In this document: piece after piece, positions 43,282-53,812 of the stretch
How positions within the stretch are numbered: the first letter of the stretch is position 1
Layout of the letters: every line of letters starts with the position of its first letter
Assembly: GCF_002127325.2 (NCBI RefSeq)
Contig: NC_035435.2
Coordinates: forward strand, 126,206,526 to 126,270,525
Direction: 5' to 3'
Origin: Helianthus annuus
Taxonomy: Eukaryota; Streptophyta; Magnoliopsida; Asterales; Asteraceae
Length of the DNA: 64,000 nt
Position numbers and translations under genes: made by a program
Notes under the pieces: model-generated
The model's database searches: none
The model's input: the letters and a program-made list of their open reading frames with translations, nothing else
What the model was told of the DNA's origin: nothing

Positions 43282-43570
43282 CAAGTTGTTAAGCTGACTA
43301 TGATCTTGTCATGAAGGATTCGTCATACTATCGAGCTGATCTTAATCCTTAGCTCAAGGTTTTTTAGCGTGCTTGGTTGACTTGAGCTTGCATCATGAAG
43401 ATTCAAGTTGTTAAGCTGACTTCATCTCATGAAGGATTGGTCATACTATCGAGCTGATCTTAATTTTAGCTCAAGGTTTTTAGCGTGTTTGGCTGACTTG
43501 AGCTTGCATCATGAAGATTTATCGTACTATTGGGTTGATCTTAATCTTAGCCCAAGGTTTTTAACCGGAC
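43282..43570. repeat. 122-bp tandem repeat, two full units and a partial
   Basis: CAAGTTGTTAAGCTGACT starts units at 43282 and 43404; shared ATGAAGGATT, ACTATCGAGCTGATCTTAAT and TTGACTTGAGCTTGCATCAT; a third partial unit begins near 43,515. Confidence 0.8.
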
Positions 43571-44762
43571 TCACGCAACTCTTTGCGCTATAGGGCTTGT
43601 GAAGAAAACACATAATTTGCCATTATAATTTATCACTTGATTTTATTAAAAAGTTAGTAAGAGTATAATTACTCATCCATTCTAAAATTAATCAAACAAA
43701 TGTCTATTAGAAAAGATTTGAATTGTTTCAATATAAAAAAGTTTAAAATTAATCCATTTCAAATTCACTAAAGTTTAATATTAAAAATCTTTATAATATA
43801 TTTACTTAAAGTATATCATAATGTAACATTGTATTCTAGTTCAGTCTTATATTTTTTAAAGATGTTTCGGTGCGACAGACGATGCGTGTAAATCTATTTA
43901 CATAGTAGGTCTAAGTTGCCCATTTTTCTGCAAGTACCCTCCGTTCGTTTATACTGCGCAATCAAACCCATTACAATATGTGTCAAACATTACATTTTTA
44001 TTGTTTCTAAGAGCACCCTTAATACATGTGTTTTTGAGGTGCGTTTTCATATGTCACGTCATACTTGCCCAACCAATTATATGTTTTCTCTCTCCCGCTC
44101 TACACACAACACATACAAACACCATTTCTCTTTCATTTTTTTTCCTAATTGTACTTGTCGTGTTGTTTGATGTTTTTGTCCAAGAACATAGCATCTATCT
44201 CTCACCTCTCTTTCCTCTAATTCACCTTCTCTCTCCTTACAGAAATAAATAAATAAAACCTTATTATGAATGCTCTATCCTTTTTATGAATTTCAATCTC
44301 AGTCATGTAAAAGTAGTATCATGATAGGAAATGGTTCACGGTTTAAAAACTTATATATAAAACAAAATTGATTTGCCAGCACTAGTTAATGTATCATGGT
44401 AGAAACAAATGCATGGTTAACTTCATAAGAAAAACTGAGATTTAATCAATTTACATGCAATATTTAGTGTATCATTATAGGAAATGTTTCAACTATGATT
44501 TAGAACTTCATAATAAAAAATGAGATTTAATCAATTTACCCATATTTGGTGTGAAGATTTAAACAATTGTTCATATTGTTAAGTGTGTGATTTAACTAGT
44601 ATGTCAGTATTTTTAAGTACTTGGAAGCACTTTGCTACATGACAAGTTTGATATGACCTCCTCTGATGTATGAATAATGTATAAATATATATATTTCAGC
44701 AAATTTTAAAATCAGAGACTCACAAATAAATCATACCTGCACGACAAGTGTACCGGCCGCAA
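43571..44762. other. AT-rich intergenic DNA with a possible MITE (44,010-44,275)
   Basis: No gene supported. AGAGCACCCTTAAT near 44,010 and the complement AGAGCATTCATAAT near 44,275 match at 10-11 of 14 positions and could bound a MITE, but no target duplication is clear. Confidence 0.35.
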
Positions 44763-45118
44763 TGTAGTATACCCGGTAAGATCAGATATCAAACCTAAGA
44801 ACTCTGTATAAGCAACTTCAATTAACAACCTTTATTGAATATAAGCCAATTTTTTAATTTTTTTTTGTCGGGGGGGGGGGGGGGTTATTTAATTACTTTA
44901 ACTACTAATTTAAATAAAACTAAGACGAATACTAGCACAGTGTAGTATACCTGGTAAGACCAGATATCAAACCTAAGCTAGAACTCTGTATAAGCAACTT
45001 CAGTTAACAACCTTTATTGAATATAAGCCATTTTTTAAATAAAATTTTGGGGGCTTTTATTTATTTAATTTAACTACTAATTTAAATAAAACTAAGACAG
45101 ATACTAGCACAAAATATT
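44763..45118. repeat. 178-bp direct duplication with a G15 run
   Basis: TGTAGTATACC(C/T)GGTAAGA starts at 44763 and 44941; both units continue ATATCAAACCTAAG, CTCTGTATAAGCAACTTCA and AAATAAAACTAAGAC. Unit 1 has 15 consecutive G (44870-44884) where unit 2 has five. Confidence 0.8.
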
Positions 45119-45405
45119 GGTCGAAAATCAGATGAGGAAAGGCAACTACCTAGGCATAAGATTCTACCAGCAAGCTTGCACACTCTTGGAATTGGATAAT
45201 TGATTGCTAACAGGTTTCTAAAGATACGACTAAAAAGGGTTTATGAAAGACACGCTAGATCACCTCCCGATCTCAATAATGCTACCCAATAATCCCAAAA
45301 CGTGTAAAGCCCAACGGTTAATGATTCGGTTCACCTCCCGGTTTCACCTACTAATATGCTTAGGTACCCAAGACTATATCTCCTCCTAGACTCACTAATC
45401 ACAAT

Positions 45406-46085
45406 TAGGGCTATAAACGAACCGAACGTTCAGCGAACAGTTCGTGAACCGTTCGGCAGGATGTTCGTTTATGTTCGTTCGTTTAATAAACGAACGAACA
45501 TGAACAAGAAATTTCATTGGATTAGTTAAATGAACGAACATGAACAGAGATCTCGTTCGTTCGATTGTGTTCGTGAACGTTCGGTAAGGTGTTCGTGAAC
45601 GTGTTCGTGAATATTCGTTGATTTACGTTCGTTTATGTTCGTATGTTTGTGTTTTAATTGAAGATCTTTGTACTTTCTTATATTTTATTTGTACTTTTTA
45701 TATTATTAAACTTTTATTTATTTTATTTCCCTAACAATTAAACTAGGAAACCCATTTTCACCTTGTTTATGCATCATTTCCCTTTCATTTCTCATTATTT
45801 ACATCCACGAATACAATCGACCTACGTTCCACAATAAGGGATTCAAGTTCGAGTGCTACTCTCTGGGCCATCTATCTTTATCCTTCGTCGCGTTCGCCAA
45901 ATTTATTTGTGTCCGTTTGTGTTCGTGAACCGTTCGCGAACACGCTCATTTGCTTAATGAACGAACATGAACATAAAATCTTGTTCGGTAAGTGTTCATG
46001 AACCGTTCGTGAACACATTTATTTCCTTAACGAACGAACACGAACAAAGCCTTGTTCGTGTTCGTTCGGTTCGTTTACAGCCCTA
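45406..46085. mobile_element. hAT-type non-autonomous element, 680 bp
   Basis: Ends TAGGGCTATAAACGAACCG and complement TAGGGCTGTAAACGAACCG, one mismatch; perfect 8-bp duplication ATCACAAT (45398-45405 and 46086-46093). Both ends are packed with GTTCGT / ACGAAC / GTGAAC words in opposite orientations; the AT-rich middle has none. Confidence 0.9.
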
Positions 46086-47399
46086 ATCACAATACACTCA
46101 AAGATATAAATGGGTAATCTATCTATTATAGTTTTAACTTGGAATTGCTAAGGATCTAAAGACTCACTACGATGGATCTCCTCCCGGTCTCACCAAAACC
46201 TGTAAACTATATAACTAGATAACCCGATACTCTAACTCTTCCGTTGTCTCAAGAATAACAGAACACCGGTTTTTAGCTAGGACACAACTCGTTCATAAGG
46301 GTTTTCAAAGACAAGAAACCACAAGTATAGTCACAAACACAAAGTAGTTGATAAACACATGAAACTGAAATCAAATAATACGTAATTTGACAAAACAAGA
46401 ATAATGCAGAACATGATCATAAAACTCAGCCAGACATAGCATGCATACGTATCAAAAGCAATAGATAAGTAGACAATTTACCAAAGCATAAAAACAATCA
46501 ATAACATCCAAATCCAAGAGTAAAACAAGTCTAACTAGTGATCACCATGAGCCTAGGCAGTTTAAAAGAGTTTAGTTGCTTATGGTGATGAAGAACAACT
46601 CAAACATGTTCAACAAAATTAGATTCAACATAGTTCACAATCGAAGTTTGATAATGATTTCTAACAAATTGCAACTTCTGAACTTAATCGAGTCTTCCTT
46701 GATCTTCAAAAGCTCCTTAAATTCGCCTAAAACAGCAGGTTTTATTGTTTGGAGGTGTAAAAACGCAGCTATGGGGTATCACGAGCTTAATTAGGGTCGA
46801 ATAAACAACTTTGTCGACATATGCTCGTTATGTGTGTCGCAAGAGGGACATAAGCCTCGCCACACGCCTGGCAACCAAATAAGACAAATTAGACGGTCAA
46901 CGCATTTTTGTTCAAGCTAGTCAGACTAATATACCGCATCACGTGTCGTGAGAAGAAGCCAATGTTGGCTTGCGACAGGCCTGGGACTCCTATTTCCAAA
47001 AAAATTCTTTTTTCACCCCTGTACTTCATCTCTTGCTCTTGGGTGCTCGTTTCTTGGTCTTTTTTCATCGTTTTTGTTGCCTTTATGCATCGGGACCTGT
47101 AACAACACCAACTAATCAATTATACACTAAAAGCTAAAAAATGACACTAATTAAATACGAAATTGTACAAAATACATAGGATAAAAGCATGTATTTTGCA
47201 ACACATCAACTTCAATACAAATATACAAATCTTTAGGTGTGTGAAGAATTCAGTGGCGAAACAAGAGGGAGTCAAGAGGGTCCGTATTACACTAGCAAAT
47301 TTATAATTTGCAATTCTTGTAGTACCTTTTTGTACATATTATTAGATTCTTAAATTCTTTATTTGTGAATTATTCCTTTTATATAAGTCCTATCCTTTT

Positions 47400-48751
47400 A
47401 TTTACGGAGATAGAGAGAATTTACTTAACATATAGTTTCAGCCATTTGATTAGTCTCCTCTAACCTCTCTCATTCCTTCTTGTCTCTTTCTCTTCTCTTT
47501 CTATCCAATCCTCTTCCTTCTTCTTTGTGTTTTCATTTCTTGCAACTTTCACCATGGCCTCTTCATCAAACACTCAAGCTCCCCTCCCTCTCAACACCCT
47601 AATACATATGATTTCCATTAAATTATCCTCCAACACGTATTTACTATGGATAAGTCAAACTTTTCACATCCTTTCCTACCAAAACTTCTTTCACATGTCG
47701 ACAGTTCTGAAACAGCCCTTCCCAATGATCGATGTCGAATGGTCAGTCAAAAATACAAGTAAAAACTCAAACCTAACTACCTTATTATATAGGGTAAGTC
47801 GGGTCTCGAACCACGAGGAGTACTATGGAAAGTATTGTTTAATTGTTTCTTTACTAGTTAACTAAATTACCGAAAAAGAAAAAACGGTTTTCTGAGAGTT
47901 GGTTTGAAAACTAAATTAATTACGATTGTTATCTATAAGCAAACTCGCATAAGATAACCGTGTGGAAGTTTTATTCTCACATCCTTATTTTTATATTCAG
48001 GACTGCCACATTAAACAGGTCCTAGCTTGGGTTTGCCGCGAAGACGACTTATATGTGTTACATAGTAGCTATGAATCCTTTTGTTGCTACATCCTTGTGC
48101 CACAAAGCATCGTACGAAATTTGGCACTCACGCTTGGGACACACTTCTTTTGATACTTTTGTCATGTTACAAATACTTGGATTCTTGTCTTTAACTTCCC
48201 CCTTGCCTAAACCGGGACTTGTTCCCAATGCCAACTAGCCAAAGCTAAACACTTACCCCTTTTAAATAAGAATAATAAACGTTCCTTACATCCATTAGAC
48301 TTATTTCACTATGATCTGTGGGGGTTAGCACTGATTAAACAATAGGAAACTATGGCTATTATGTCGTGTTTGTTGATGACTTTTCAAAATTCTCTTAGTT
48401 ATATCCGTTACGTGCAAAATCTGGATTTTACAAGGCTTTATATGTTTTCATGTCATTTGTGCAGACACAAATGTCAAGGAAAATCAAAATATTTCAAAGT
48501 AACGGAGGCACAAAATCTATGAATCATCGGGTACGAAATACATTTGAAAAAAATGGCACCTTATGTCATTTATCGTGCCCATACACACCAGAATAAAATG
48601 CCCAGGCGGAACAAAAACACCGACATACGGTTGAAACGGGGTTGGAAACGTTATTAACGTTTGTCTACCCCCGTCATATTGGGTAGATGCATTCTCTTCG
48701 GTTGTCTACATCGTTAATAGATTGCCTACGCTAATTATGGATGGAAAATCA
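47400..48751 (+). pseudogene. Decayed Copia gag-integrase fragment
   Basis: From ATG 47554: MASSSNTQAPLPLNTLIHMI, IKLSSNTYLLWISQ, a Copia gag front. Later, in changing frames: VLAWVCREDDLYVL, IWHSRLGHTSFDT, CQLAKAKHLPLL (integrase zinc region), DLWG, YYVVFVDDFSK-like text at 48,360 and CPYTP..AEQKHRH near 48,580-48,630. Gag C-terminus and protease are mostly gone and the fragment is cut at 48751 by the next element's LTR. The stretch 47,209-47,399 starts with CAGTGGCGAAAC, a MITE-like end without a partner. Confidence 0.7.
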
Positions 48752-49480
48752 TGTTGGGATTAAACCCTATCAGAGGAACAGATAATTAAAGCCAAAACTG
48801 GACCAGGGTAGTGGATCCAGAATAAGCAGATGTTATGTTTCAAATCTCTCCCCTTGAAAGTGGTTTCAACATCTGCTGACCTCCAAACTACTGATCTCTA
48901 CTAAACTGCTGATCTACAACTGCTGCCCAAGATAAAGGCTGATGACAGATGATAACTCTGCTGTTCAATCTACTGCTATGGGTCAAGCTCTGCTGATATG
49001 TAAAGTGTTGTTGGGTTCACATCAGTGGAAGGATGCAGCAGTCGTTTAGTTCACTTTATGAATTGTATTGTAATAACAGTTGTTAGCATAGCAGTGTTTG
49101 TATAGGTCAGATGTTAGAGTTTGTTAGGAGGTTAGATGTCACTTTCATGGTGACGTCAGCTTAGATGCTTCAGTGGTTTGTTCGTGCCTATAAATAGAAC
49201 AGTGCTCTGTACTGTTCTATTAGCTCTTCACCATCTTCTTCCTGCACGAACAAATTACTGAGCTCGGGCTGAGGGGGAGTTTGTAAGCATACATGCAAGT
49301 GTAATCAAAGTTTGAAATAAATTTAAGCATTTGATTCTCTGTTGAAAATGTATGTTTGAAAGCATTTCTCCTGTTTGATTATGAAAAGTTTGTTTCCATT
49401 TAATTTTCGTTGCACTACTCTTTCATTGTTCATCTTATATCAAACACAAATCATAATCAATCCAAACTCAGATCCTAACA
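48752..49480 (+). repeat. 5' LTR of the 3'-ORF Copia element
   Basis: TGTTGGGATT to ..GATCCTAACA, 729 bp. TATA box CCTATAAATAGAAC at 49187-49200. Words GCTGATC, CTGCTGA and CTGATGA are frequent in the first 250 bp. Confidence 0.85.
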
Positions 49481-49482
49481 AT

Positions 49483-49494
49483 TGGTATCAGAGC
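49483..49494 (+). promoter_or_regulatory. Initiator-Met-tRNA primer-binding site
   Basis: TGGTATCAGAGC two bases after the LTR. Confidence 0.9.
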
Positions 49495-49645
49495 TTGGAT
49501 AGACAAATTTGATTTAACAATCATTTTGACATAAATAGTTCAGCTCGCAATCGTTGATACTGATAGTTTGTTCGTTTTGTTGAAAAACGGAGCAGGGTTT
49601 AATCACTATCAAAGTTGATTAATTAGTGCCTGTAAAACAACCAGG

Positions 49646-50541
49646 ATGACGTCACAATCACAAGTTGATAAGAATAACATTGGCTCTCTTTTCAAACCAC
49701 CCATGCTAAAACGTAATGAATACAACATCTGGGAGAGAATGATGGGTCACATCCTTGCTCAACAGAATACTGGATGTTGGAGGTCTGTTGTTTTTGGTCC
49801 CCATGTTCCTATGGTGCCAAGTGTTGAGGATGCAAAGAAGTGCGTACCTAAACCAACTGAAAATTATACTGAAACTGACTTTCAAAAGTTCGAACTCGAT
49901 GCCAAAGCATTTAGTATCATAGCATCTGCATTACCAAATGAGATCTATGCTGGACTGTTACATTGTAACGGTGCCAAAGAGCTATGGGATACGCTGAAGG
50001 AACAGTTTGGGGGAACAGAAGAGGTTTTGAAAACAATAGGGAAATTCTGAATCAGCAGTATGAAACATTCTGTCACATCAAGGGTGAATCATTGACCCAA
50101 CAGTTTGAATGATTCAGTTGTCTCATTGGTGAGCTAAGACTTGTTAAGGTTACATTTCCAAATGCAACTCAAAATAGCAGGTTTCTTAGATCACTACCTG
50201 AAAAATGGGACACAATTGCTTTTGTCACTAGAAATTCAGCTGAGTTCAAAGATCTGACCCTGACCCAACTCCATGGTAGACTCCTGGCCTATGAAAGGGA
50301 GTTAAACCAGAAGAGGAAGTTGCAAGAGTCTGGTAAAGTTGCTGATGACTATTCATTTGGCAGCACAGCTCTTTTTGGTCAGGAAGAATCTGGTAGCAGT
50401 AGTAAGGATCAGAGTTATGATCATTTTATTGACATAACTGCTGGTGGAAATTTTAACAACTCTGATTCTCACTCTGCAAATTATGCTTTCACTGCAAACT
50501 GTGAAAACCAGATGTCAGACAACTCTGATTCTCCCTCTGCA
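49646..50541 (+). pseudogene. Copia gag, C-terminus lost
   Basis: MTSQSQVDKNNIGSLFKPPM starts at 49646; LKRNEYNIWERMMGHILAQ and AKELWDTLKEQFGG are UBN2-type gag blocks. A frame change after EEVLKT at 50,030 and a stop in QQFE*FSCLIGELRL follow; then PEKWDTIAFVTRNSAEFKDL and LTQLHGRLLAYERELNQ in frame to 50541. The zinc knuckle that should follow is missing, because chromovirus LTR sequence begins. Confidence 0.8.
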
Positions 50542-51405
50542 AATAGGGGACCCAGTAAAAGATACTTGCACTTGCTTGTTGTGGTTGTTACTTGCTCAGG
50601 TAAATACTTTTAACTTATTTTCCCTTATACGGGCTTGGGGTGCGGTATAAAAAATACCGCTTGGTCGGGCAATTGACCCCTACTCATTAGTAGTTGGGTA
50701 CTATCAATGTGACCCGTTTAAAAATTGGTTTTGTTTGTTTTACGCCTATGGGAGTTTAATGACCATGTCCCGGATATCCTTGGCATCATTCATGAAATGG
50801 CCACGACCTTGACACGGGGGTGTAGGCGTACACCCGACAATGTGTCCATAATTATTAAGGTATAACCGTTGGTTTCCCGCCGCGGTTTTATACTATGTGG
50901 TGTGTCTATTAATCTTAAACCCGGCACGAACCGGGCGACTGAACGCATAACAATCATTTAATTCTTTTACAAGTTTATAATTGATTAATTATCCCAAGTT
51001 ATAAAAAGTTTTGTGCCATGTGCATTCAAATCAATTTTAAAACCTTTTCAAAATGAGTCAGTTAAATTGTATTTACCAGTGTAAACTGACGTATTTTCCC
51101 CAAAAACATTAAGTGCAGGTTCTACACGTAACAGGCTGGCTACTCCTTAGCATGGTTAGAGTCTCGCAAGCTTGGATGCCATTATCTGTTGAACAGTTTT
51201 CTCCTTTTTATTTTGATCCGCCTGTGGATCTATTTCAGCTACATTGTGATACTTGGATATTACATTTTGTTTGGTTGAAATAAATCTATCTTTATGCTTC
51301 CGCTGTGCATTATAATTTGTGTTGTTTGACTATGATGATATCAACTACGTCACGATACTCCCCCAACGGGCCCACCGGTGACACGTGGAAATTTGGGGTG
51401 TGACA
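50542..51405 (+). repeat. Truncated 5' LTR of the Tekay element
   Basis: Begins at AATAGGGGACCC, the equivalent of 61186 in the 3' LTR, and ends GGGGTGTGACA. The breakpoint has AATAG in common between Copia gag side and LTR side at most; 2.75 kb of LTR including its TATA box is missing, so the element has no promoter of its own at this end. Confidence 0.9.
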
Positions 51406-51407
51406 GG

Positions 51408-51420
51408 TTGGTATCAGAGC
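51408..51420 (+). promoter_or_regulatory. Primer-binding site of the Tekay element
   Basis: TTGGTATCAGAGC, two bases after the LTR end. Confidence 0.85.
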
Positions 51421-51592
51421 CAACACTGAGTGAATTAAACACTAGCCTTTTGTGTTTAATCTCAGTGCACAAATTGCACATTCCTCGAGTTCCGAGTCTA
51501 TACAGCGAACATAGGACAAACTCTGTTTTGTTTTTGTTTTATTTGGTTTTTTTATATATTGGTTGTTATCTTAACCATGTTTGCAGGTCAAA

Positions 51593-52814
51593 ATGCCGCC
51601 GAGATTTTTGAGAGGTCGAGGCAAAAGCCCAGTTACGGGCCATGATCACGAGGCCAGACCATCGCACTGGCGAACGCCGTCAATTACCATGAGTACTAGC
51701 CCGCAGGAGCCATGGAGGCTCTACGTCGAACCCGGGAGGCGGTCGGTCTCCCTCAGTTCCTCACGTTCGTATTTGCATTCTTTTGGGCCCCACTCGGAGA
51801 ATGAGCCCAACAACCAACCGCCTTCTTTTATACCTTTGCAAAGATCGAACTCTCACCATTCTTATGGCGACCCTACACCAGTCTTTCAGAGCCAGTTCAA
51901 CCCAGCTAATATCTTTCAAGAACCCGTGGGTTTTAACCCACTAGGACCTGAGGATCACTTCTCTGGGGATCATGCGGACGACATGGACGAAGATACAGAT
52001 CCCGTGGAGCCTGCGTCCGAGACTCCGAACCACCCCATTGAGATTTTCGATGGGTCATCTTTTCACGGATCACCTTACCGTGGTCCTGACAGTTACCAAG
52101 CGAAGTTCGCCCAGTACGAGTGGTACTTTACGCCCTCGGAACACTCATCGCCTTACCTGCAGCAGCAGCAGCAGTAACAGCAGCAGCAGGATCCTTCCGA
52201 GGATTCTCGATTTGTGGCAGTCACTCCGCCACCACCACCGCCAGTGGAACAGCAGCTGCCTCTGGAGCCCCCGAGGCGGAGAAGGTCAAACGCACGGATG
52301 TCCGTGCGAGGAGGAGTCCGTATCAGTACTCCTCAGCCTTCAAGTGGCAGTCATTATCCGCCACTTCAGGAAGAAGAAGACCCGCAGATGGGAGGTCCAT
52401 CAAACCCCATCCCAGAGATCAACTCTGCGCCTATGGCGCCACCAGTGGGTTTTGACAACCCATACCCTGCCTACGCCGATTCAGCGGCGTATAACCATTT
52501 TGAGCAGCCGGCTCATACCCATTATGACTACGCCAATGTGGACCCATACCAGGAGGCATGGGACTACAATGCCCGTCATCCAGAGGGACCTTATGGAGGC
52601 CTTTGGACCACTGGTTACCCAGCGTCCACCACCTCCTCAACCTCTGTATCAGCCGCCGCAGCCGCAGCTGATCCCGCCGGAGCGCCAGCAAGAGATCCTC
52701 GATAGATTGGACCACTGTGAAGAAGAAATCCGAACGGTACGGGAGAGCAACCGAGGCTTCTTCAAGGGTCTATCGGACCTACTCAAAGGGAAGTCCAAAA
52801 GAAGGGGTCATTAA
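51593..52814 (+). pseudogene. Extra ORF upstream of gag in the Tekay element
   Basis: Starts MPPRFLRGRGKSPVTGHDHE (51593; an upstream in-frame ATG at 51581 is less likely). The product is Pro, Ser, Gln and Gly rich, without known domain: SVSLSSSRSYLHSFGPHSE, FIPLQRSNSHHS, GFNPLGPEDHFSGD, NHPIEIFDGSSFHGSPYRGP, a Gln run, RMSVRGG and a charged coiled-coil end ERQQEILDRLDHCEEEIRTV then GFFKGLSDLLKGKSKRRGH. A TAA (52175-52177) interrupts the Gln run, and a frame change near 52,600 is needed to reach the tail. I recall similar predicted proteins from daisy-family genomes; function unknown. Confidence 0.65.
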
Positions 52815-52843
52815 AGACCTTTGTTGTTTGATTGGTTGTAATC

Positions 52844-52979
52844 AAGTCCCTGCGTGGACTTTTTGCTTCAGTACTCAGCCCCTGCGTGGGCTTGTCATTT
52901 TGTATTCTGCCCCTGCGTGGGCATGTATTTTAGTTGACCCCTGCGTGGGTTTTTTTCGTTTTTCCGCCCCTGCGTGGGC
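52844..52979 (+). other. Array of five hairpins with a constant CTGCGT loop
   Basis: Stems around CTGCGT: AAGTCC/GGACTT (52844-52861), AGCCC/GGGCT (52877-52892), TGCCC/GGGCA (52908-52923), GACCC/GGGTT with one G-T pair (52936-52951) and GCCC/GGGC (52966-52979). Units are 28-32 bp apart, separated by T-rich DNA. Stem bases change in pairs while the loop stays the same. Confidence 0.75.
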
Positions 52980-53029
52980 ACTTATTTTCGTAGAAGTCCC
53001 GTTTAGGGCAAATGATGTACTTGTTTAAA

Positions 53030-53812
53030 CAATTTATGAGATGTTCTAGTATAATTTTCATTTTATTTATTATTATTAATTATGTGTGCAAAACTTGAAA
53101 TAAATGAAAATAATAAAAAGATCTGCCATTATATTAAAATGGTAACATCTAAAAAGAACAGAGACATAGCCATATGTTATGATAAAACAAGGCCAAGATG
53201 GTAGTTCCATAATTAGATTAAGATCCATATTAACATCTCAAATTAGGATTTGCTCTGCGTTAATTATTAAAAGAATCTTGGGGGTAAAACCTAGCCACGT
53301 GTCATTGTAGACATGGCCAAGACGGTAGAACCTGTCCAGAGGGTTCCAAATTTTGTTAACATCTCTGAATATGTTAACACTCTTGGCAAACTGTGAATCC
53401 GTAAAGTCACACAGGCCATCTTTTAAAACGGGTTAATTTAAATTCCCTTAATTATATAACCTCCCCTTAAAGGCGAAGTGCCTGTAGGCAATAATTAAAT
53501 GTCCTATGGGACTGAAAACAGTGGTAGCCTATGACTCCCTGTAGATAAAAGGCGATGAACTGTGGTTCAAACCTGAATACCGGGACTTTGTAAAAAAAAA
53601 AATTCCTGGTTTATAATTAAAATAAATCGTCCTTGTGACTAGGCCTTATGTGCTATTATTAATATATTTTAGGGTAATAATAAAGATCCTAAAATTTTAA
53701 CAAATTAACCTAAAATGGCAATTTAAAACCATGGTTATTAAAATATAAAATACTGTAAAAGCCTCTTAATATAACCTTGCCCATTAATTCCATATGTAGC
53801 AATTGAAGCTAC
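53030..53812 (+). other. Leader between extra ORF and gag
   Basis: About 780 bp, AT-rich, no frame of note. It may be an intron of a spliced gag transcript: many T-rich stretches and AG ends occur, but no pair of sites stands out. Confidence 0.4.

Larger units (their letters stand above)
44740..47208 (-). repeat. Probable LTR-retroelement noncoding region
   Basis: On the minus strand the sequence at 47208 reads TGATGTGTTGCAAAATACAT, like the start of the LTR at 13730. It contains GATCACCTCCCGATCTC-like words and a possible spliced leader (TTGTTACAG|GTCCCGATGC). No retroviral domain; a hAT element is nested. Bounds and class are uncertain. Confidence 0.3.

Noticed and set aside
43916..44252. 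Overlapping plus-strand frames of 84 and 90 codons
   Set aside because: Composition of AT-rich DNA, no conserved motif, two frames equally open.
50542..51405. Complete short 5' LTR
   Set aside because: It matches only the last 864 bp of a 3.6-kb LTR and starts at no TG end.
52431..52715. Minus-strand frame antisense to the extra Tekay ORF
   Set aside because: No domain; the plus frame continues into a coherent coiled-coil end.
52844..52979. Rho-independent terminators
   Set aside because: Stems followed by T runs resemble bacterial terminators, but this is a plant retroelement leader and the loop is constant.
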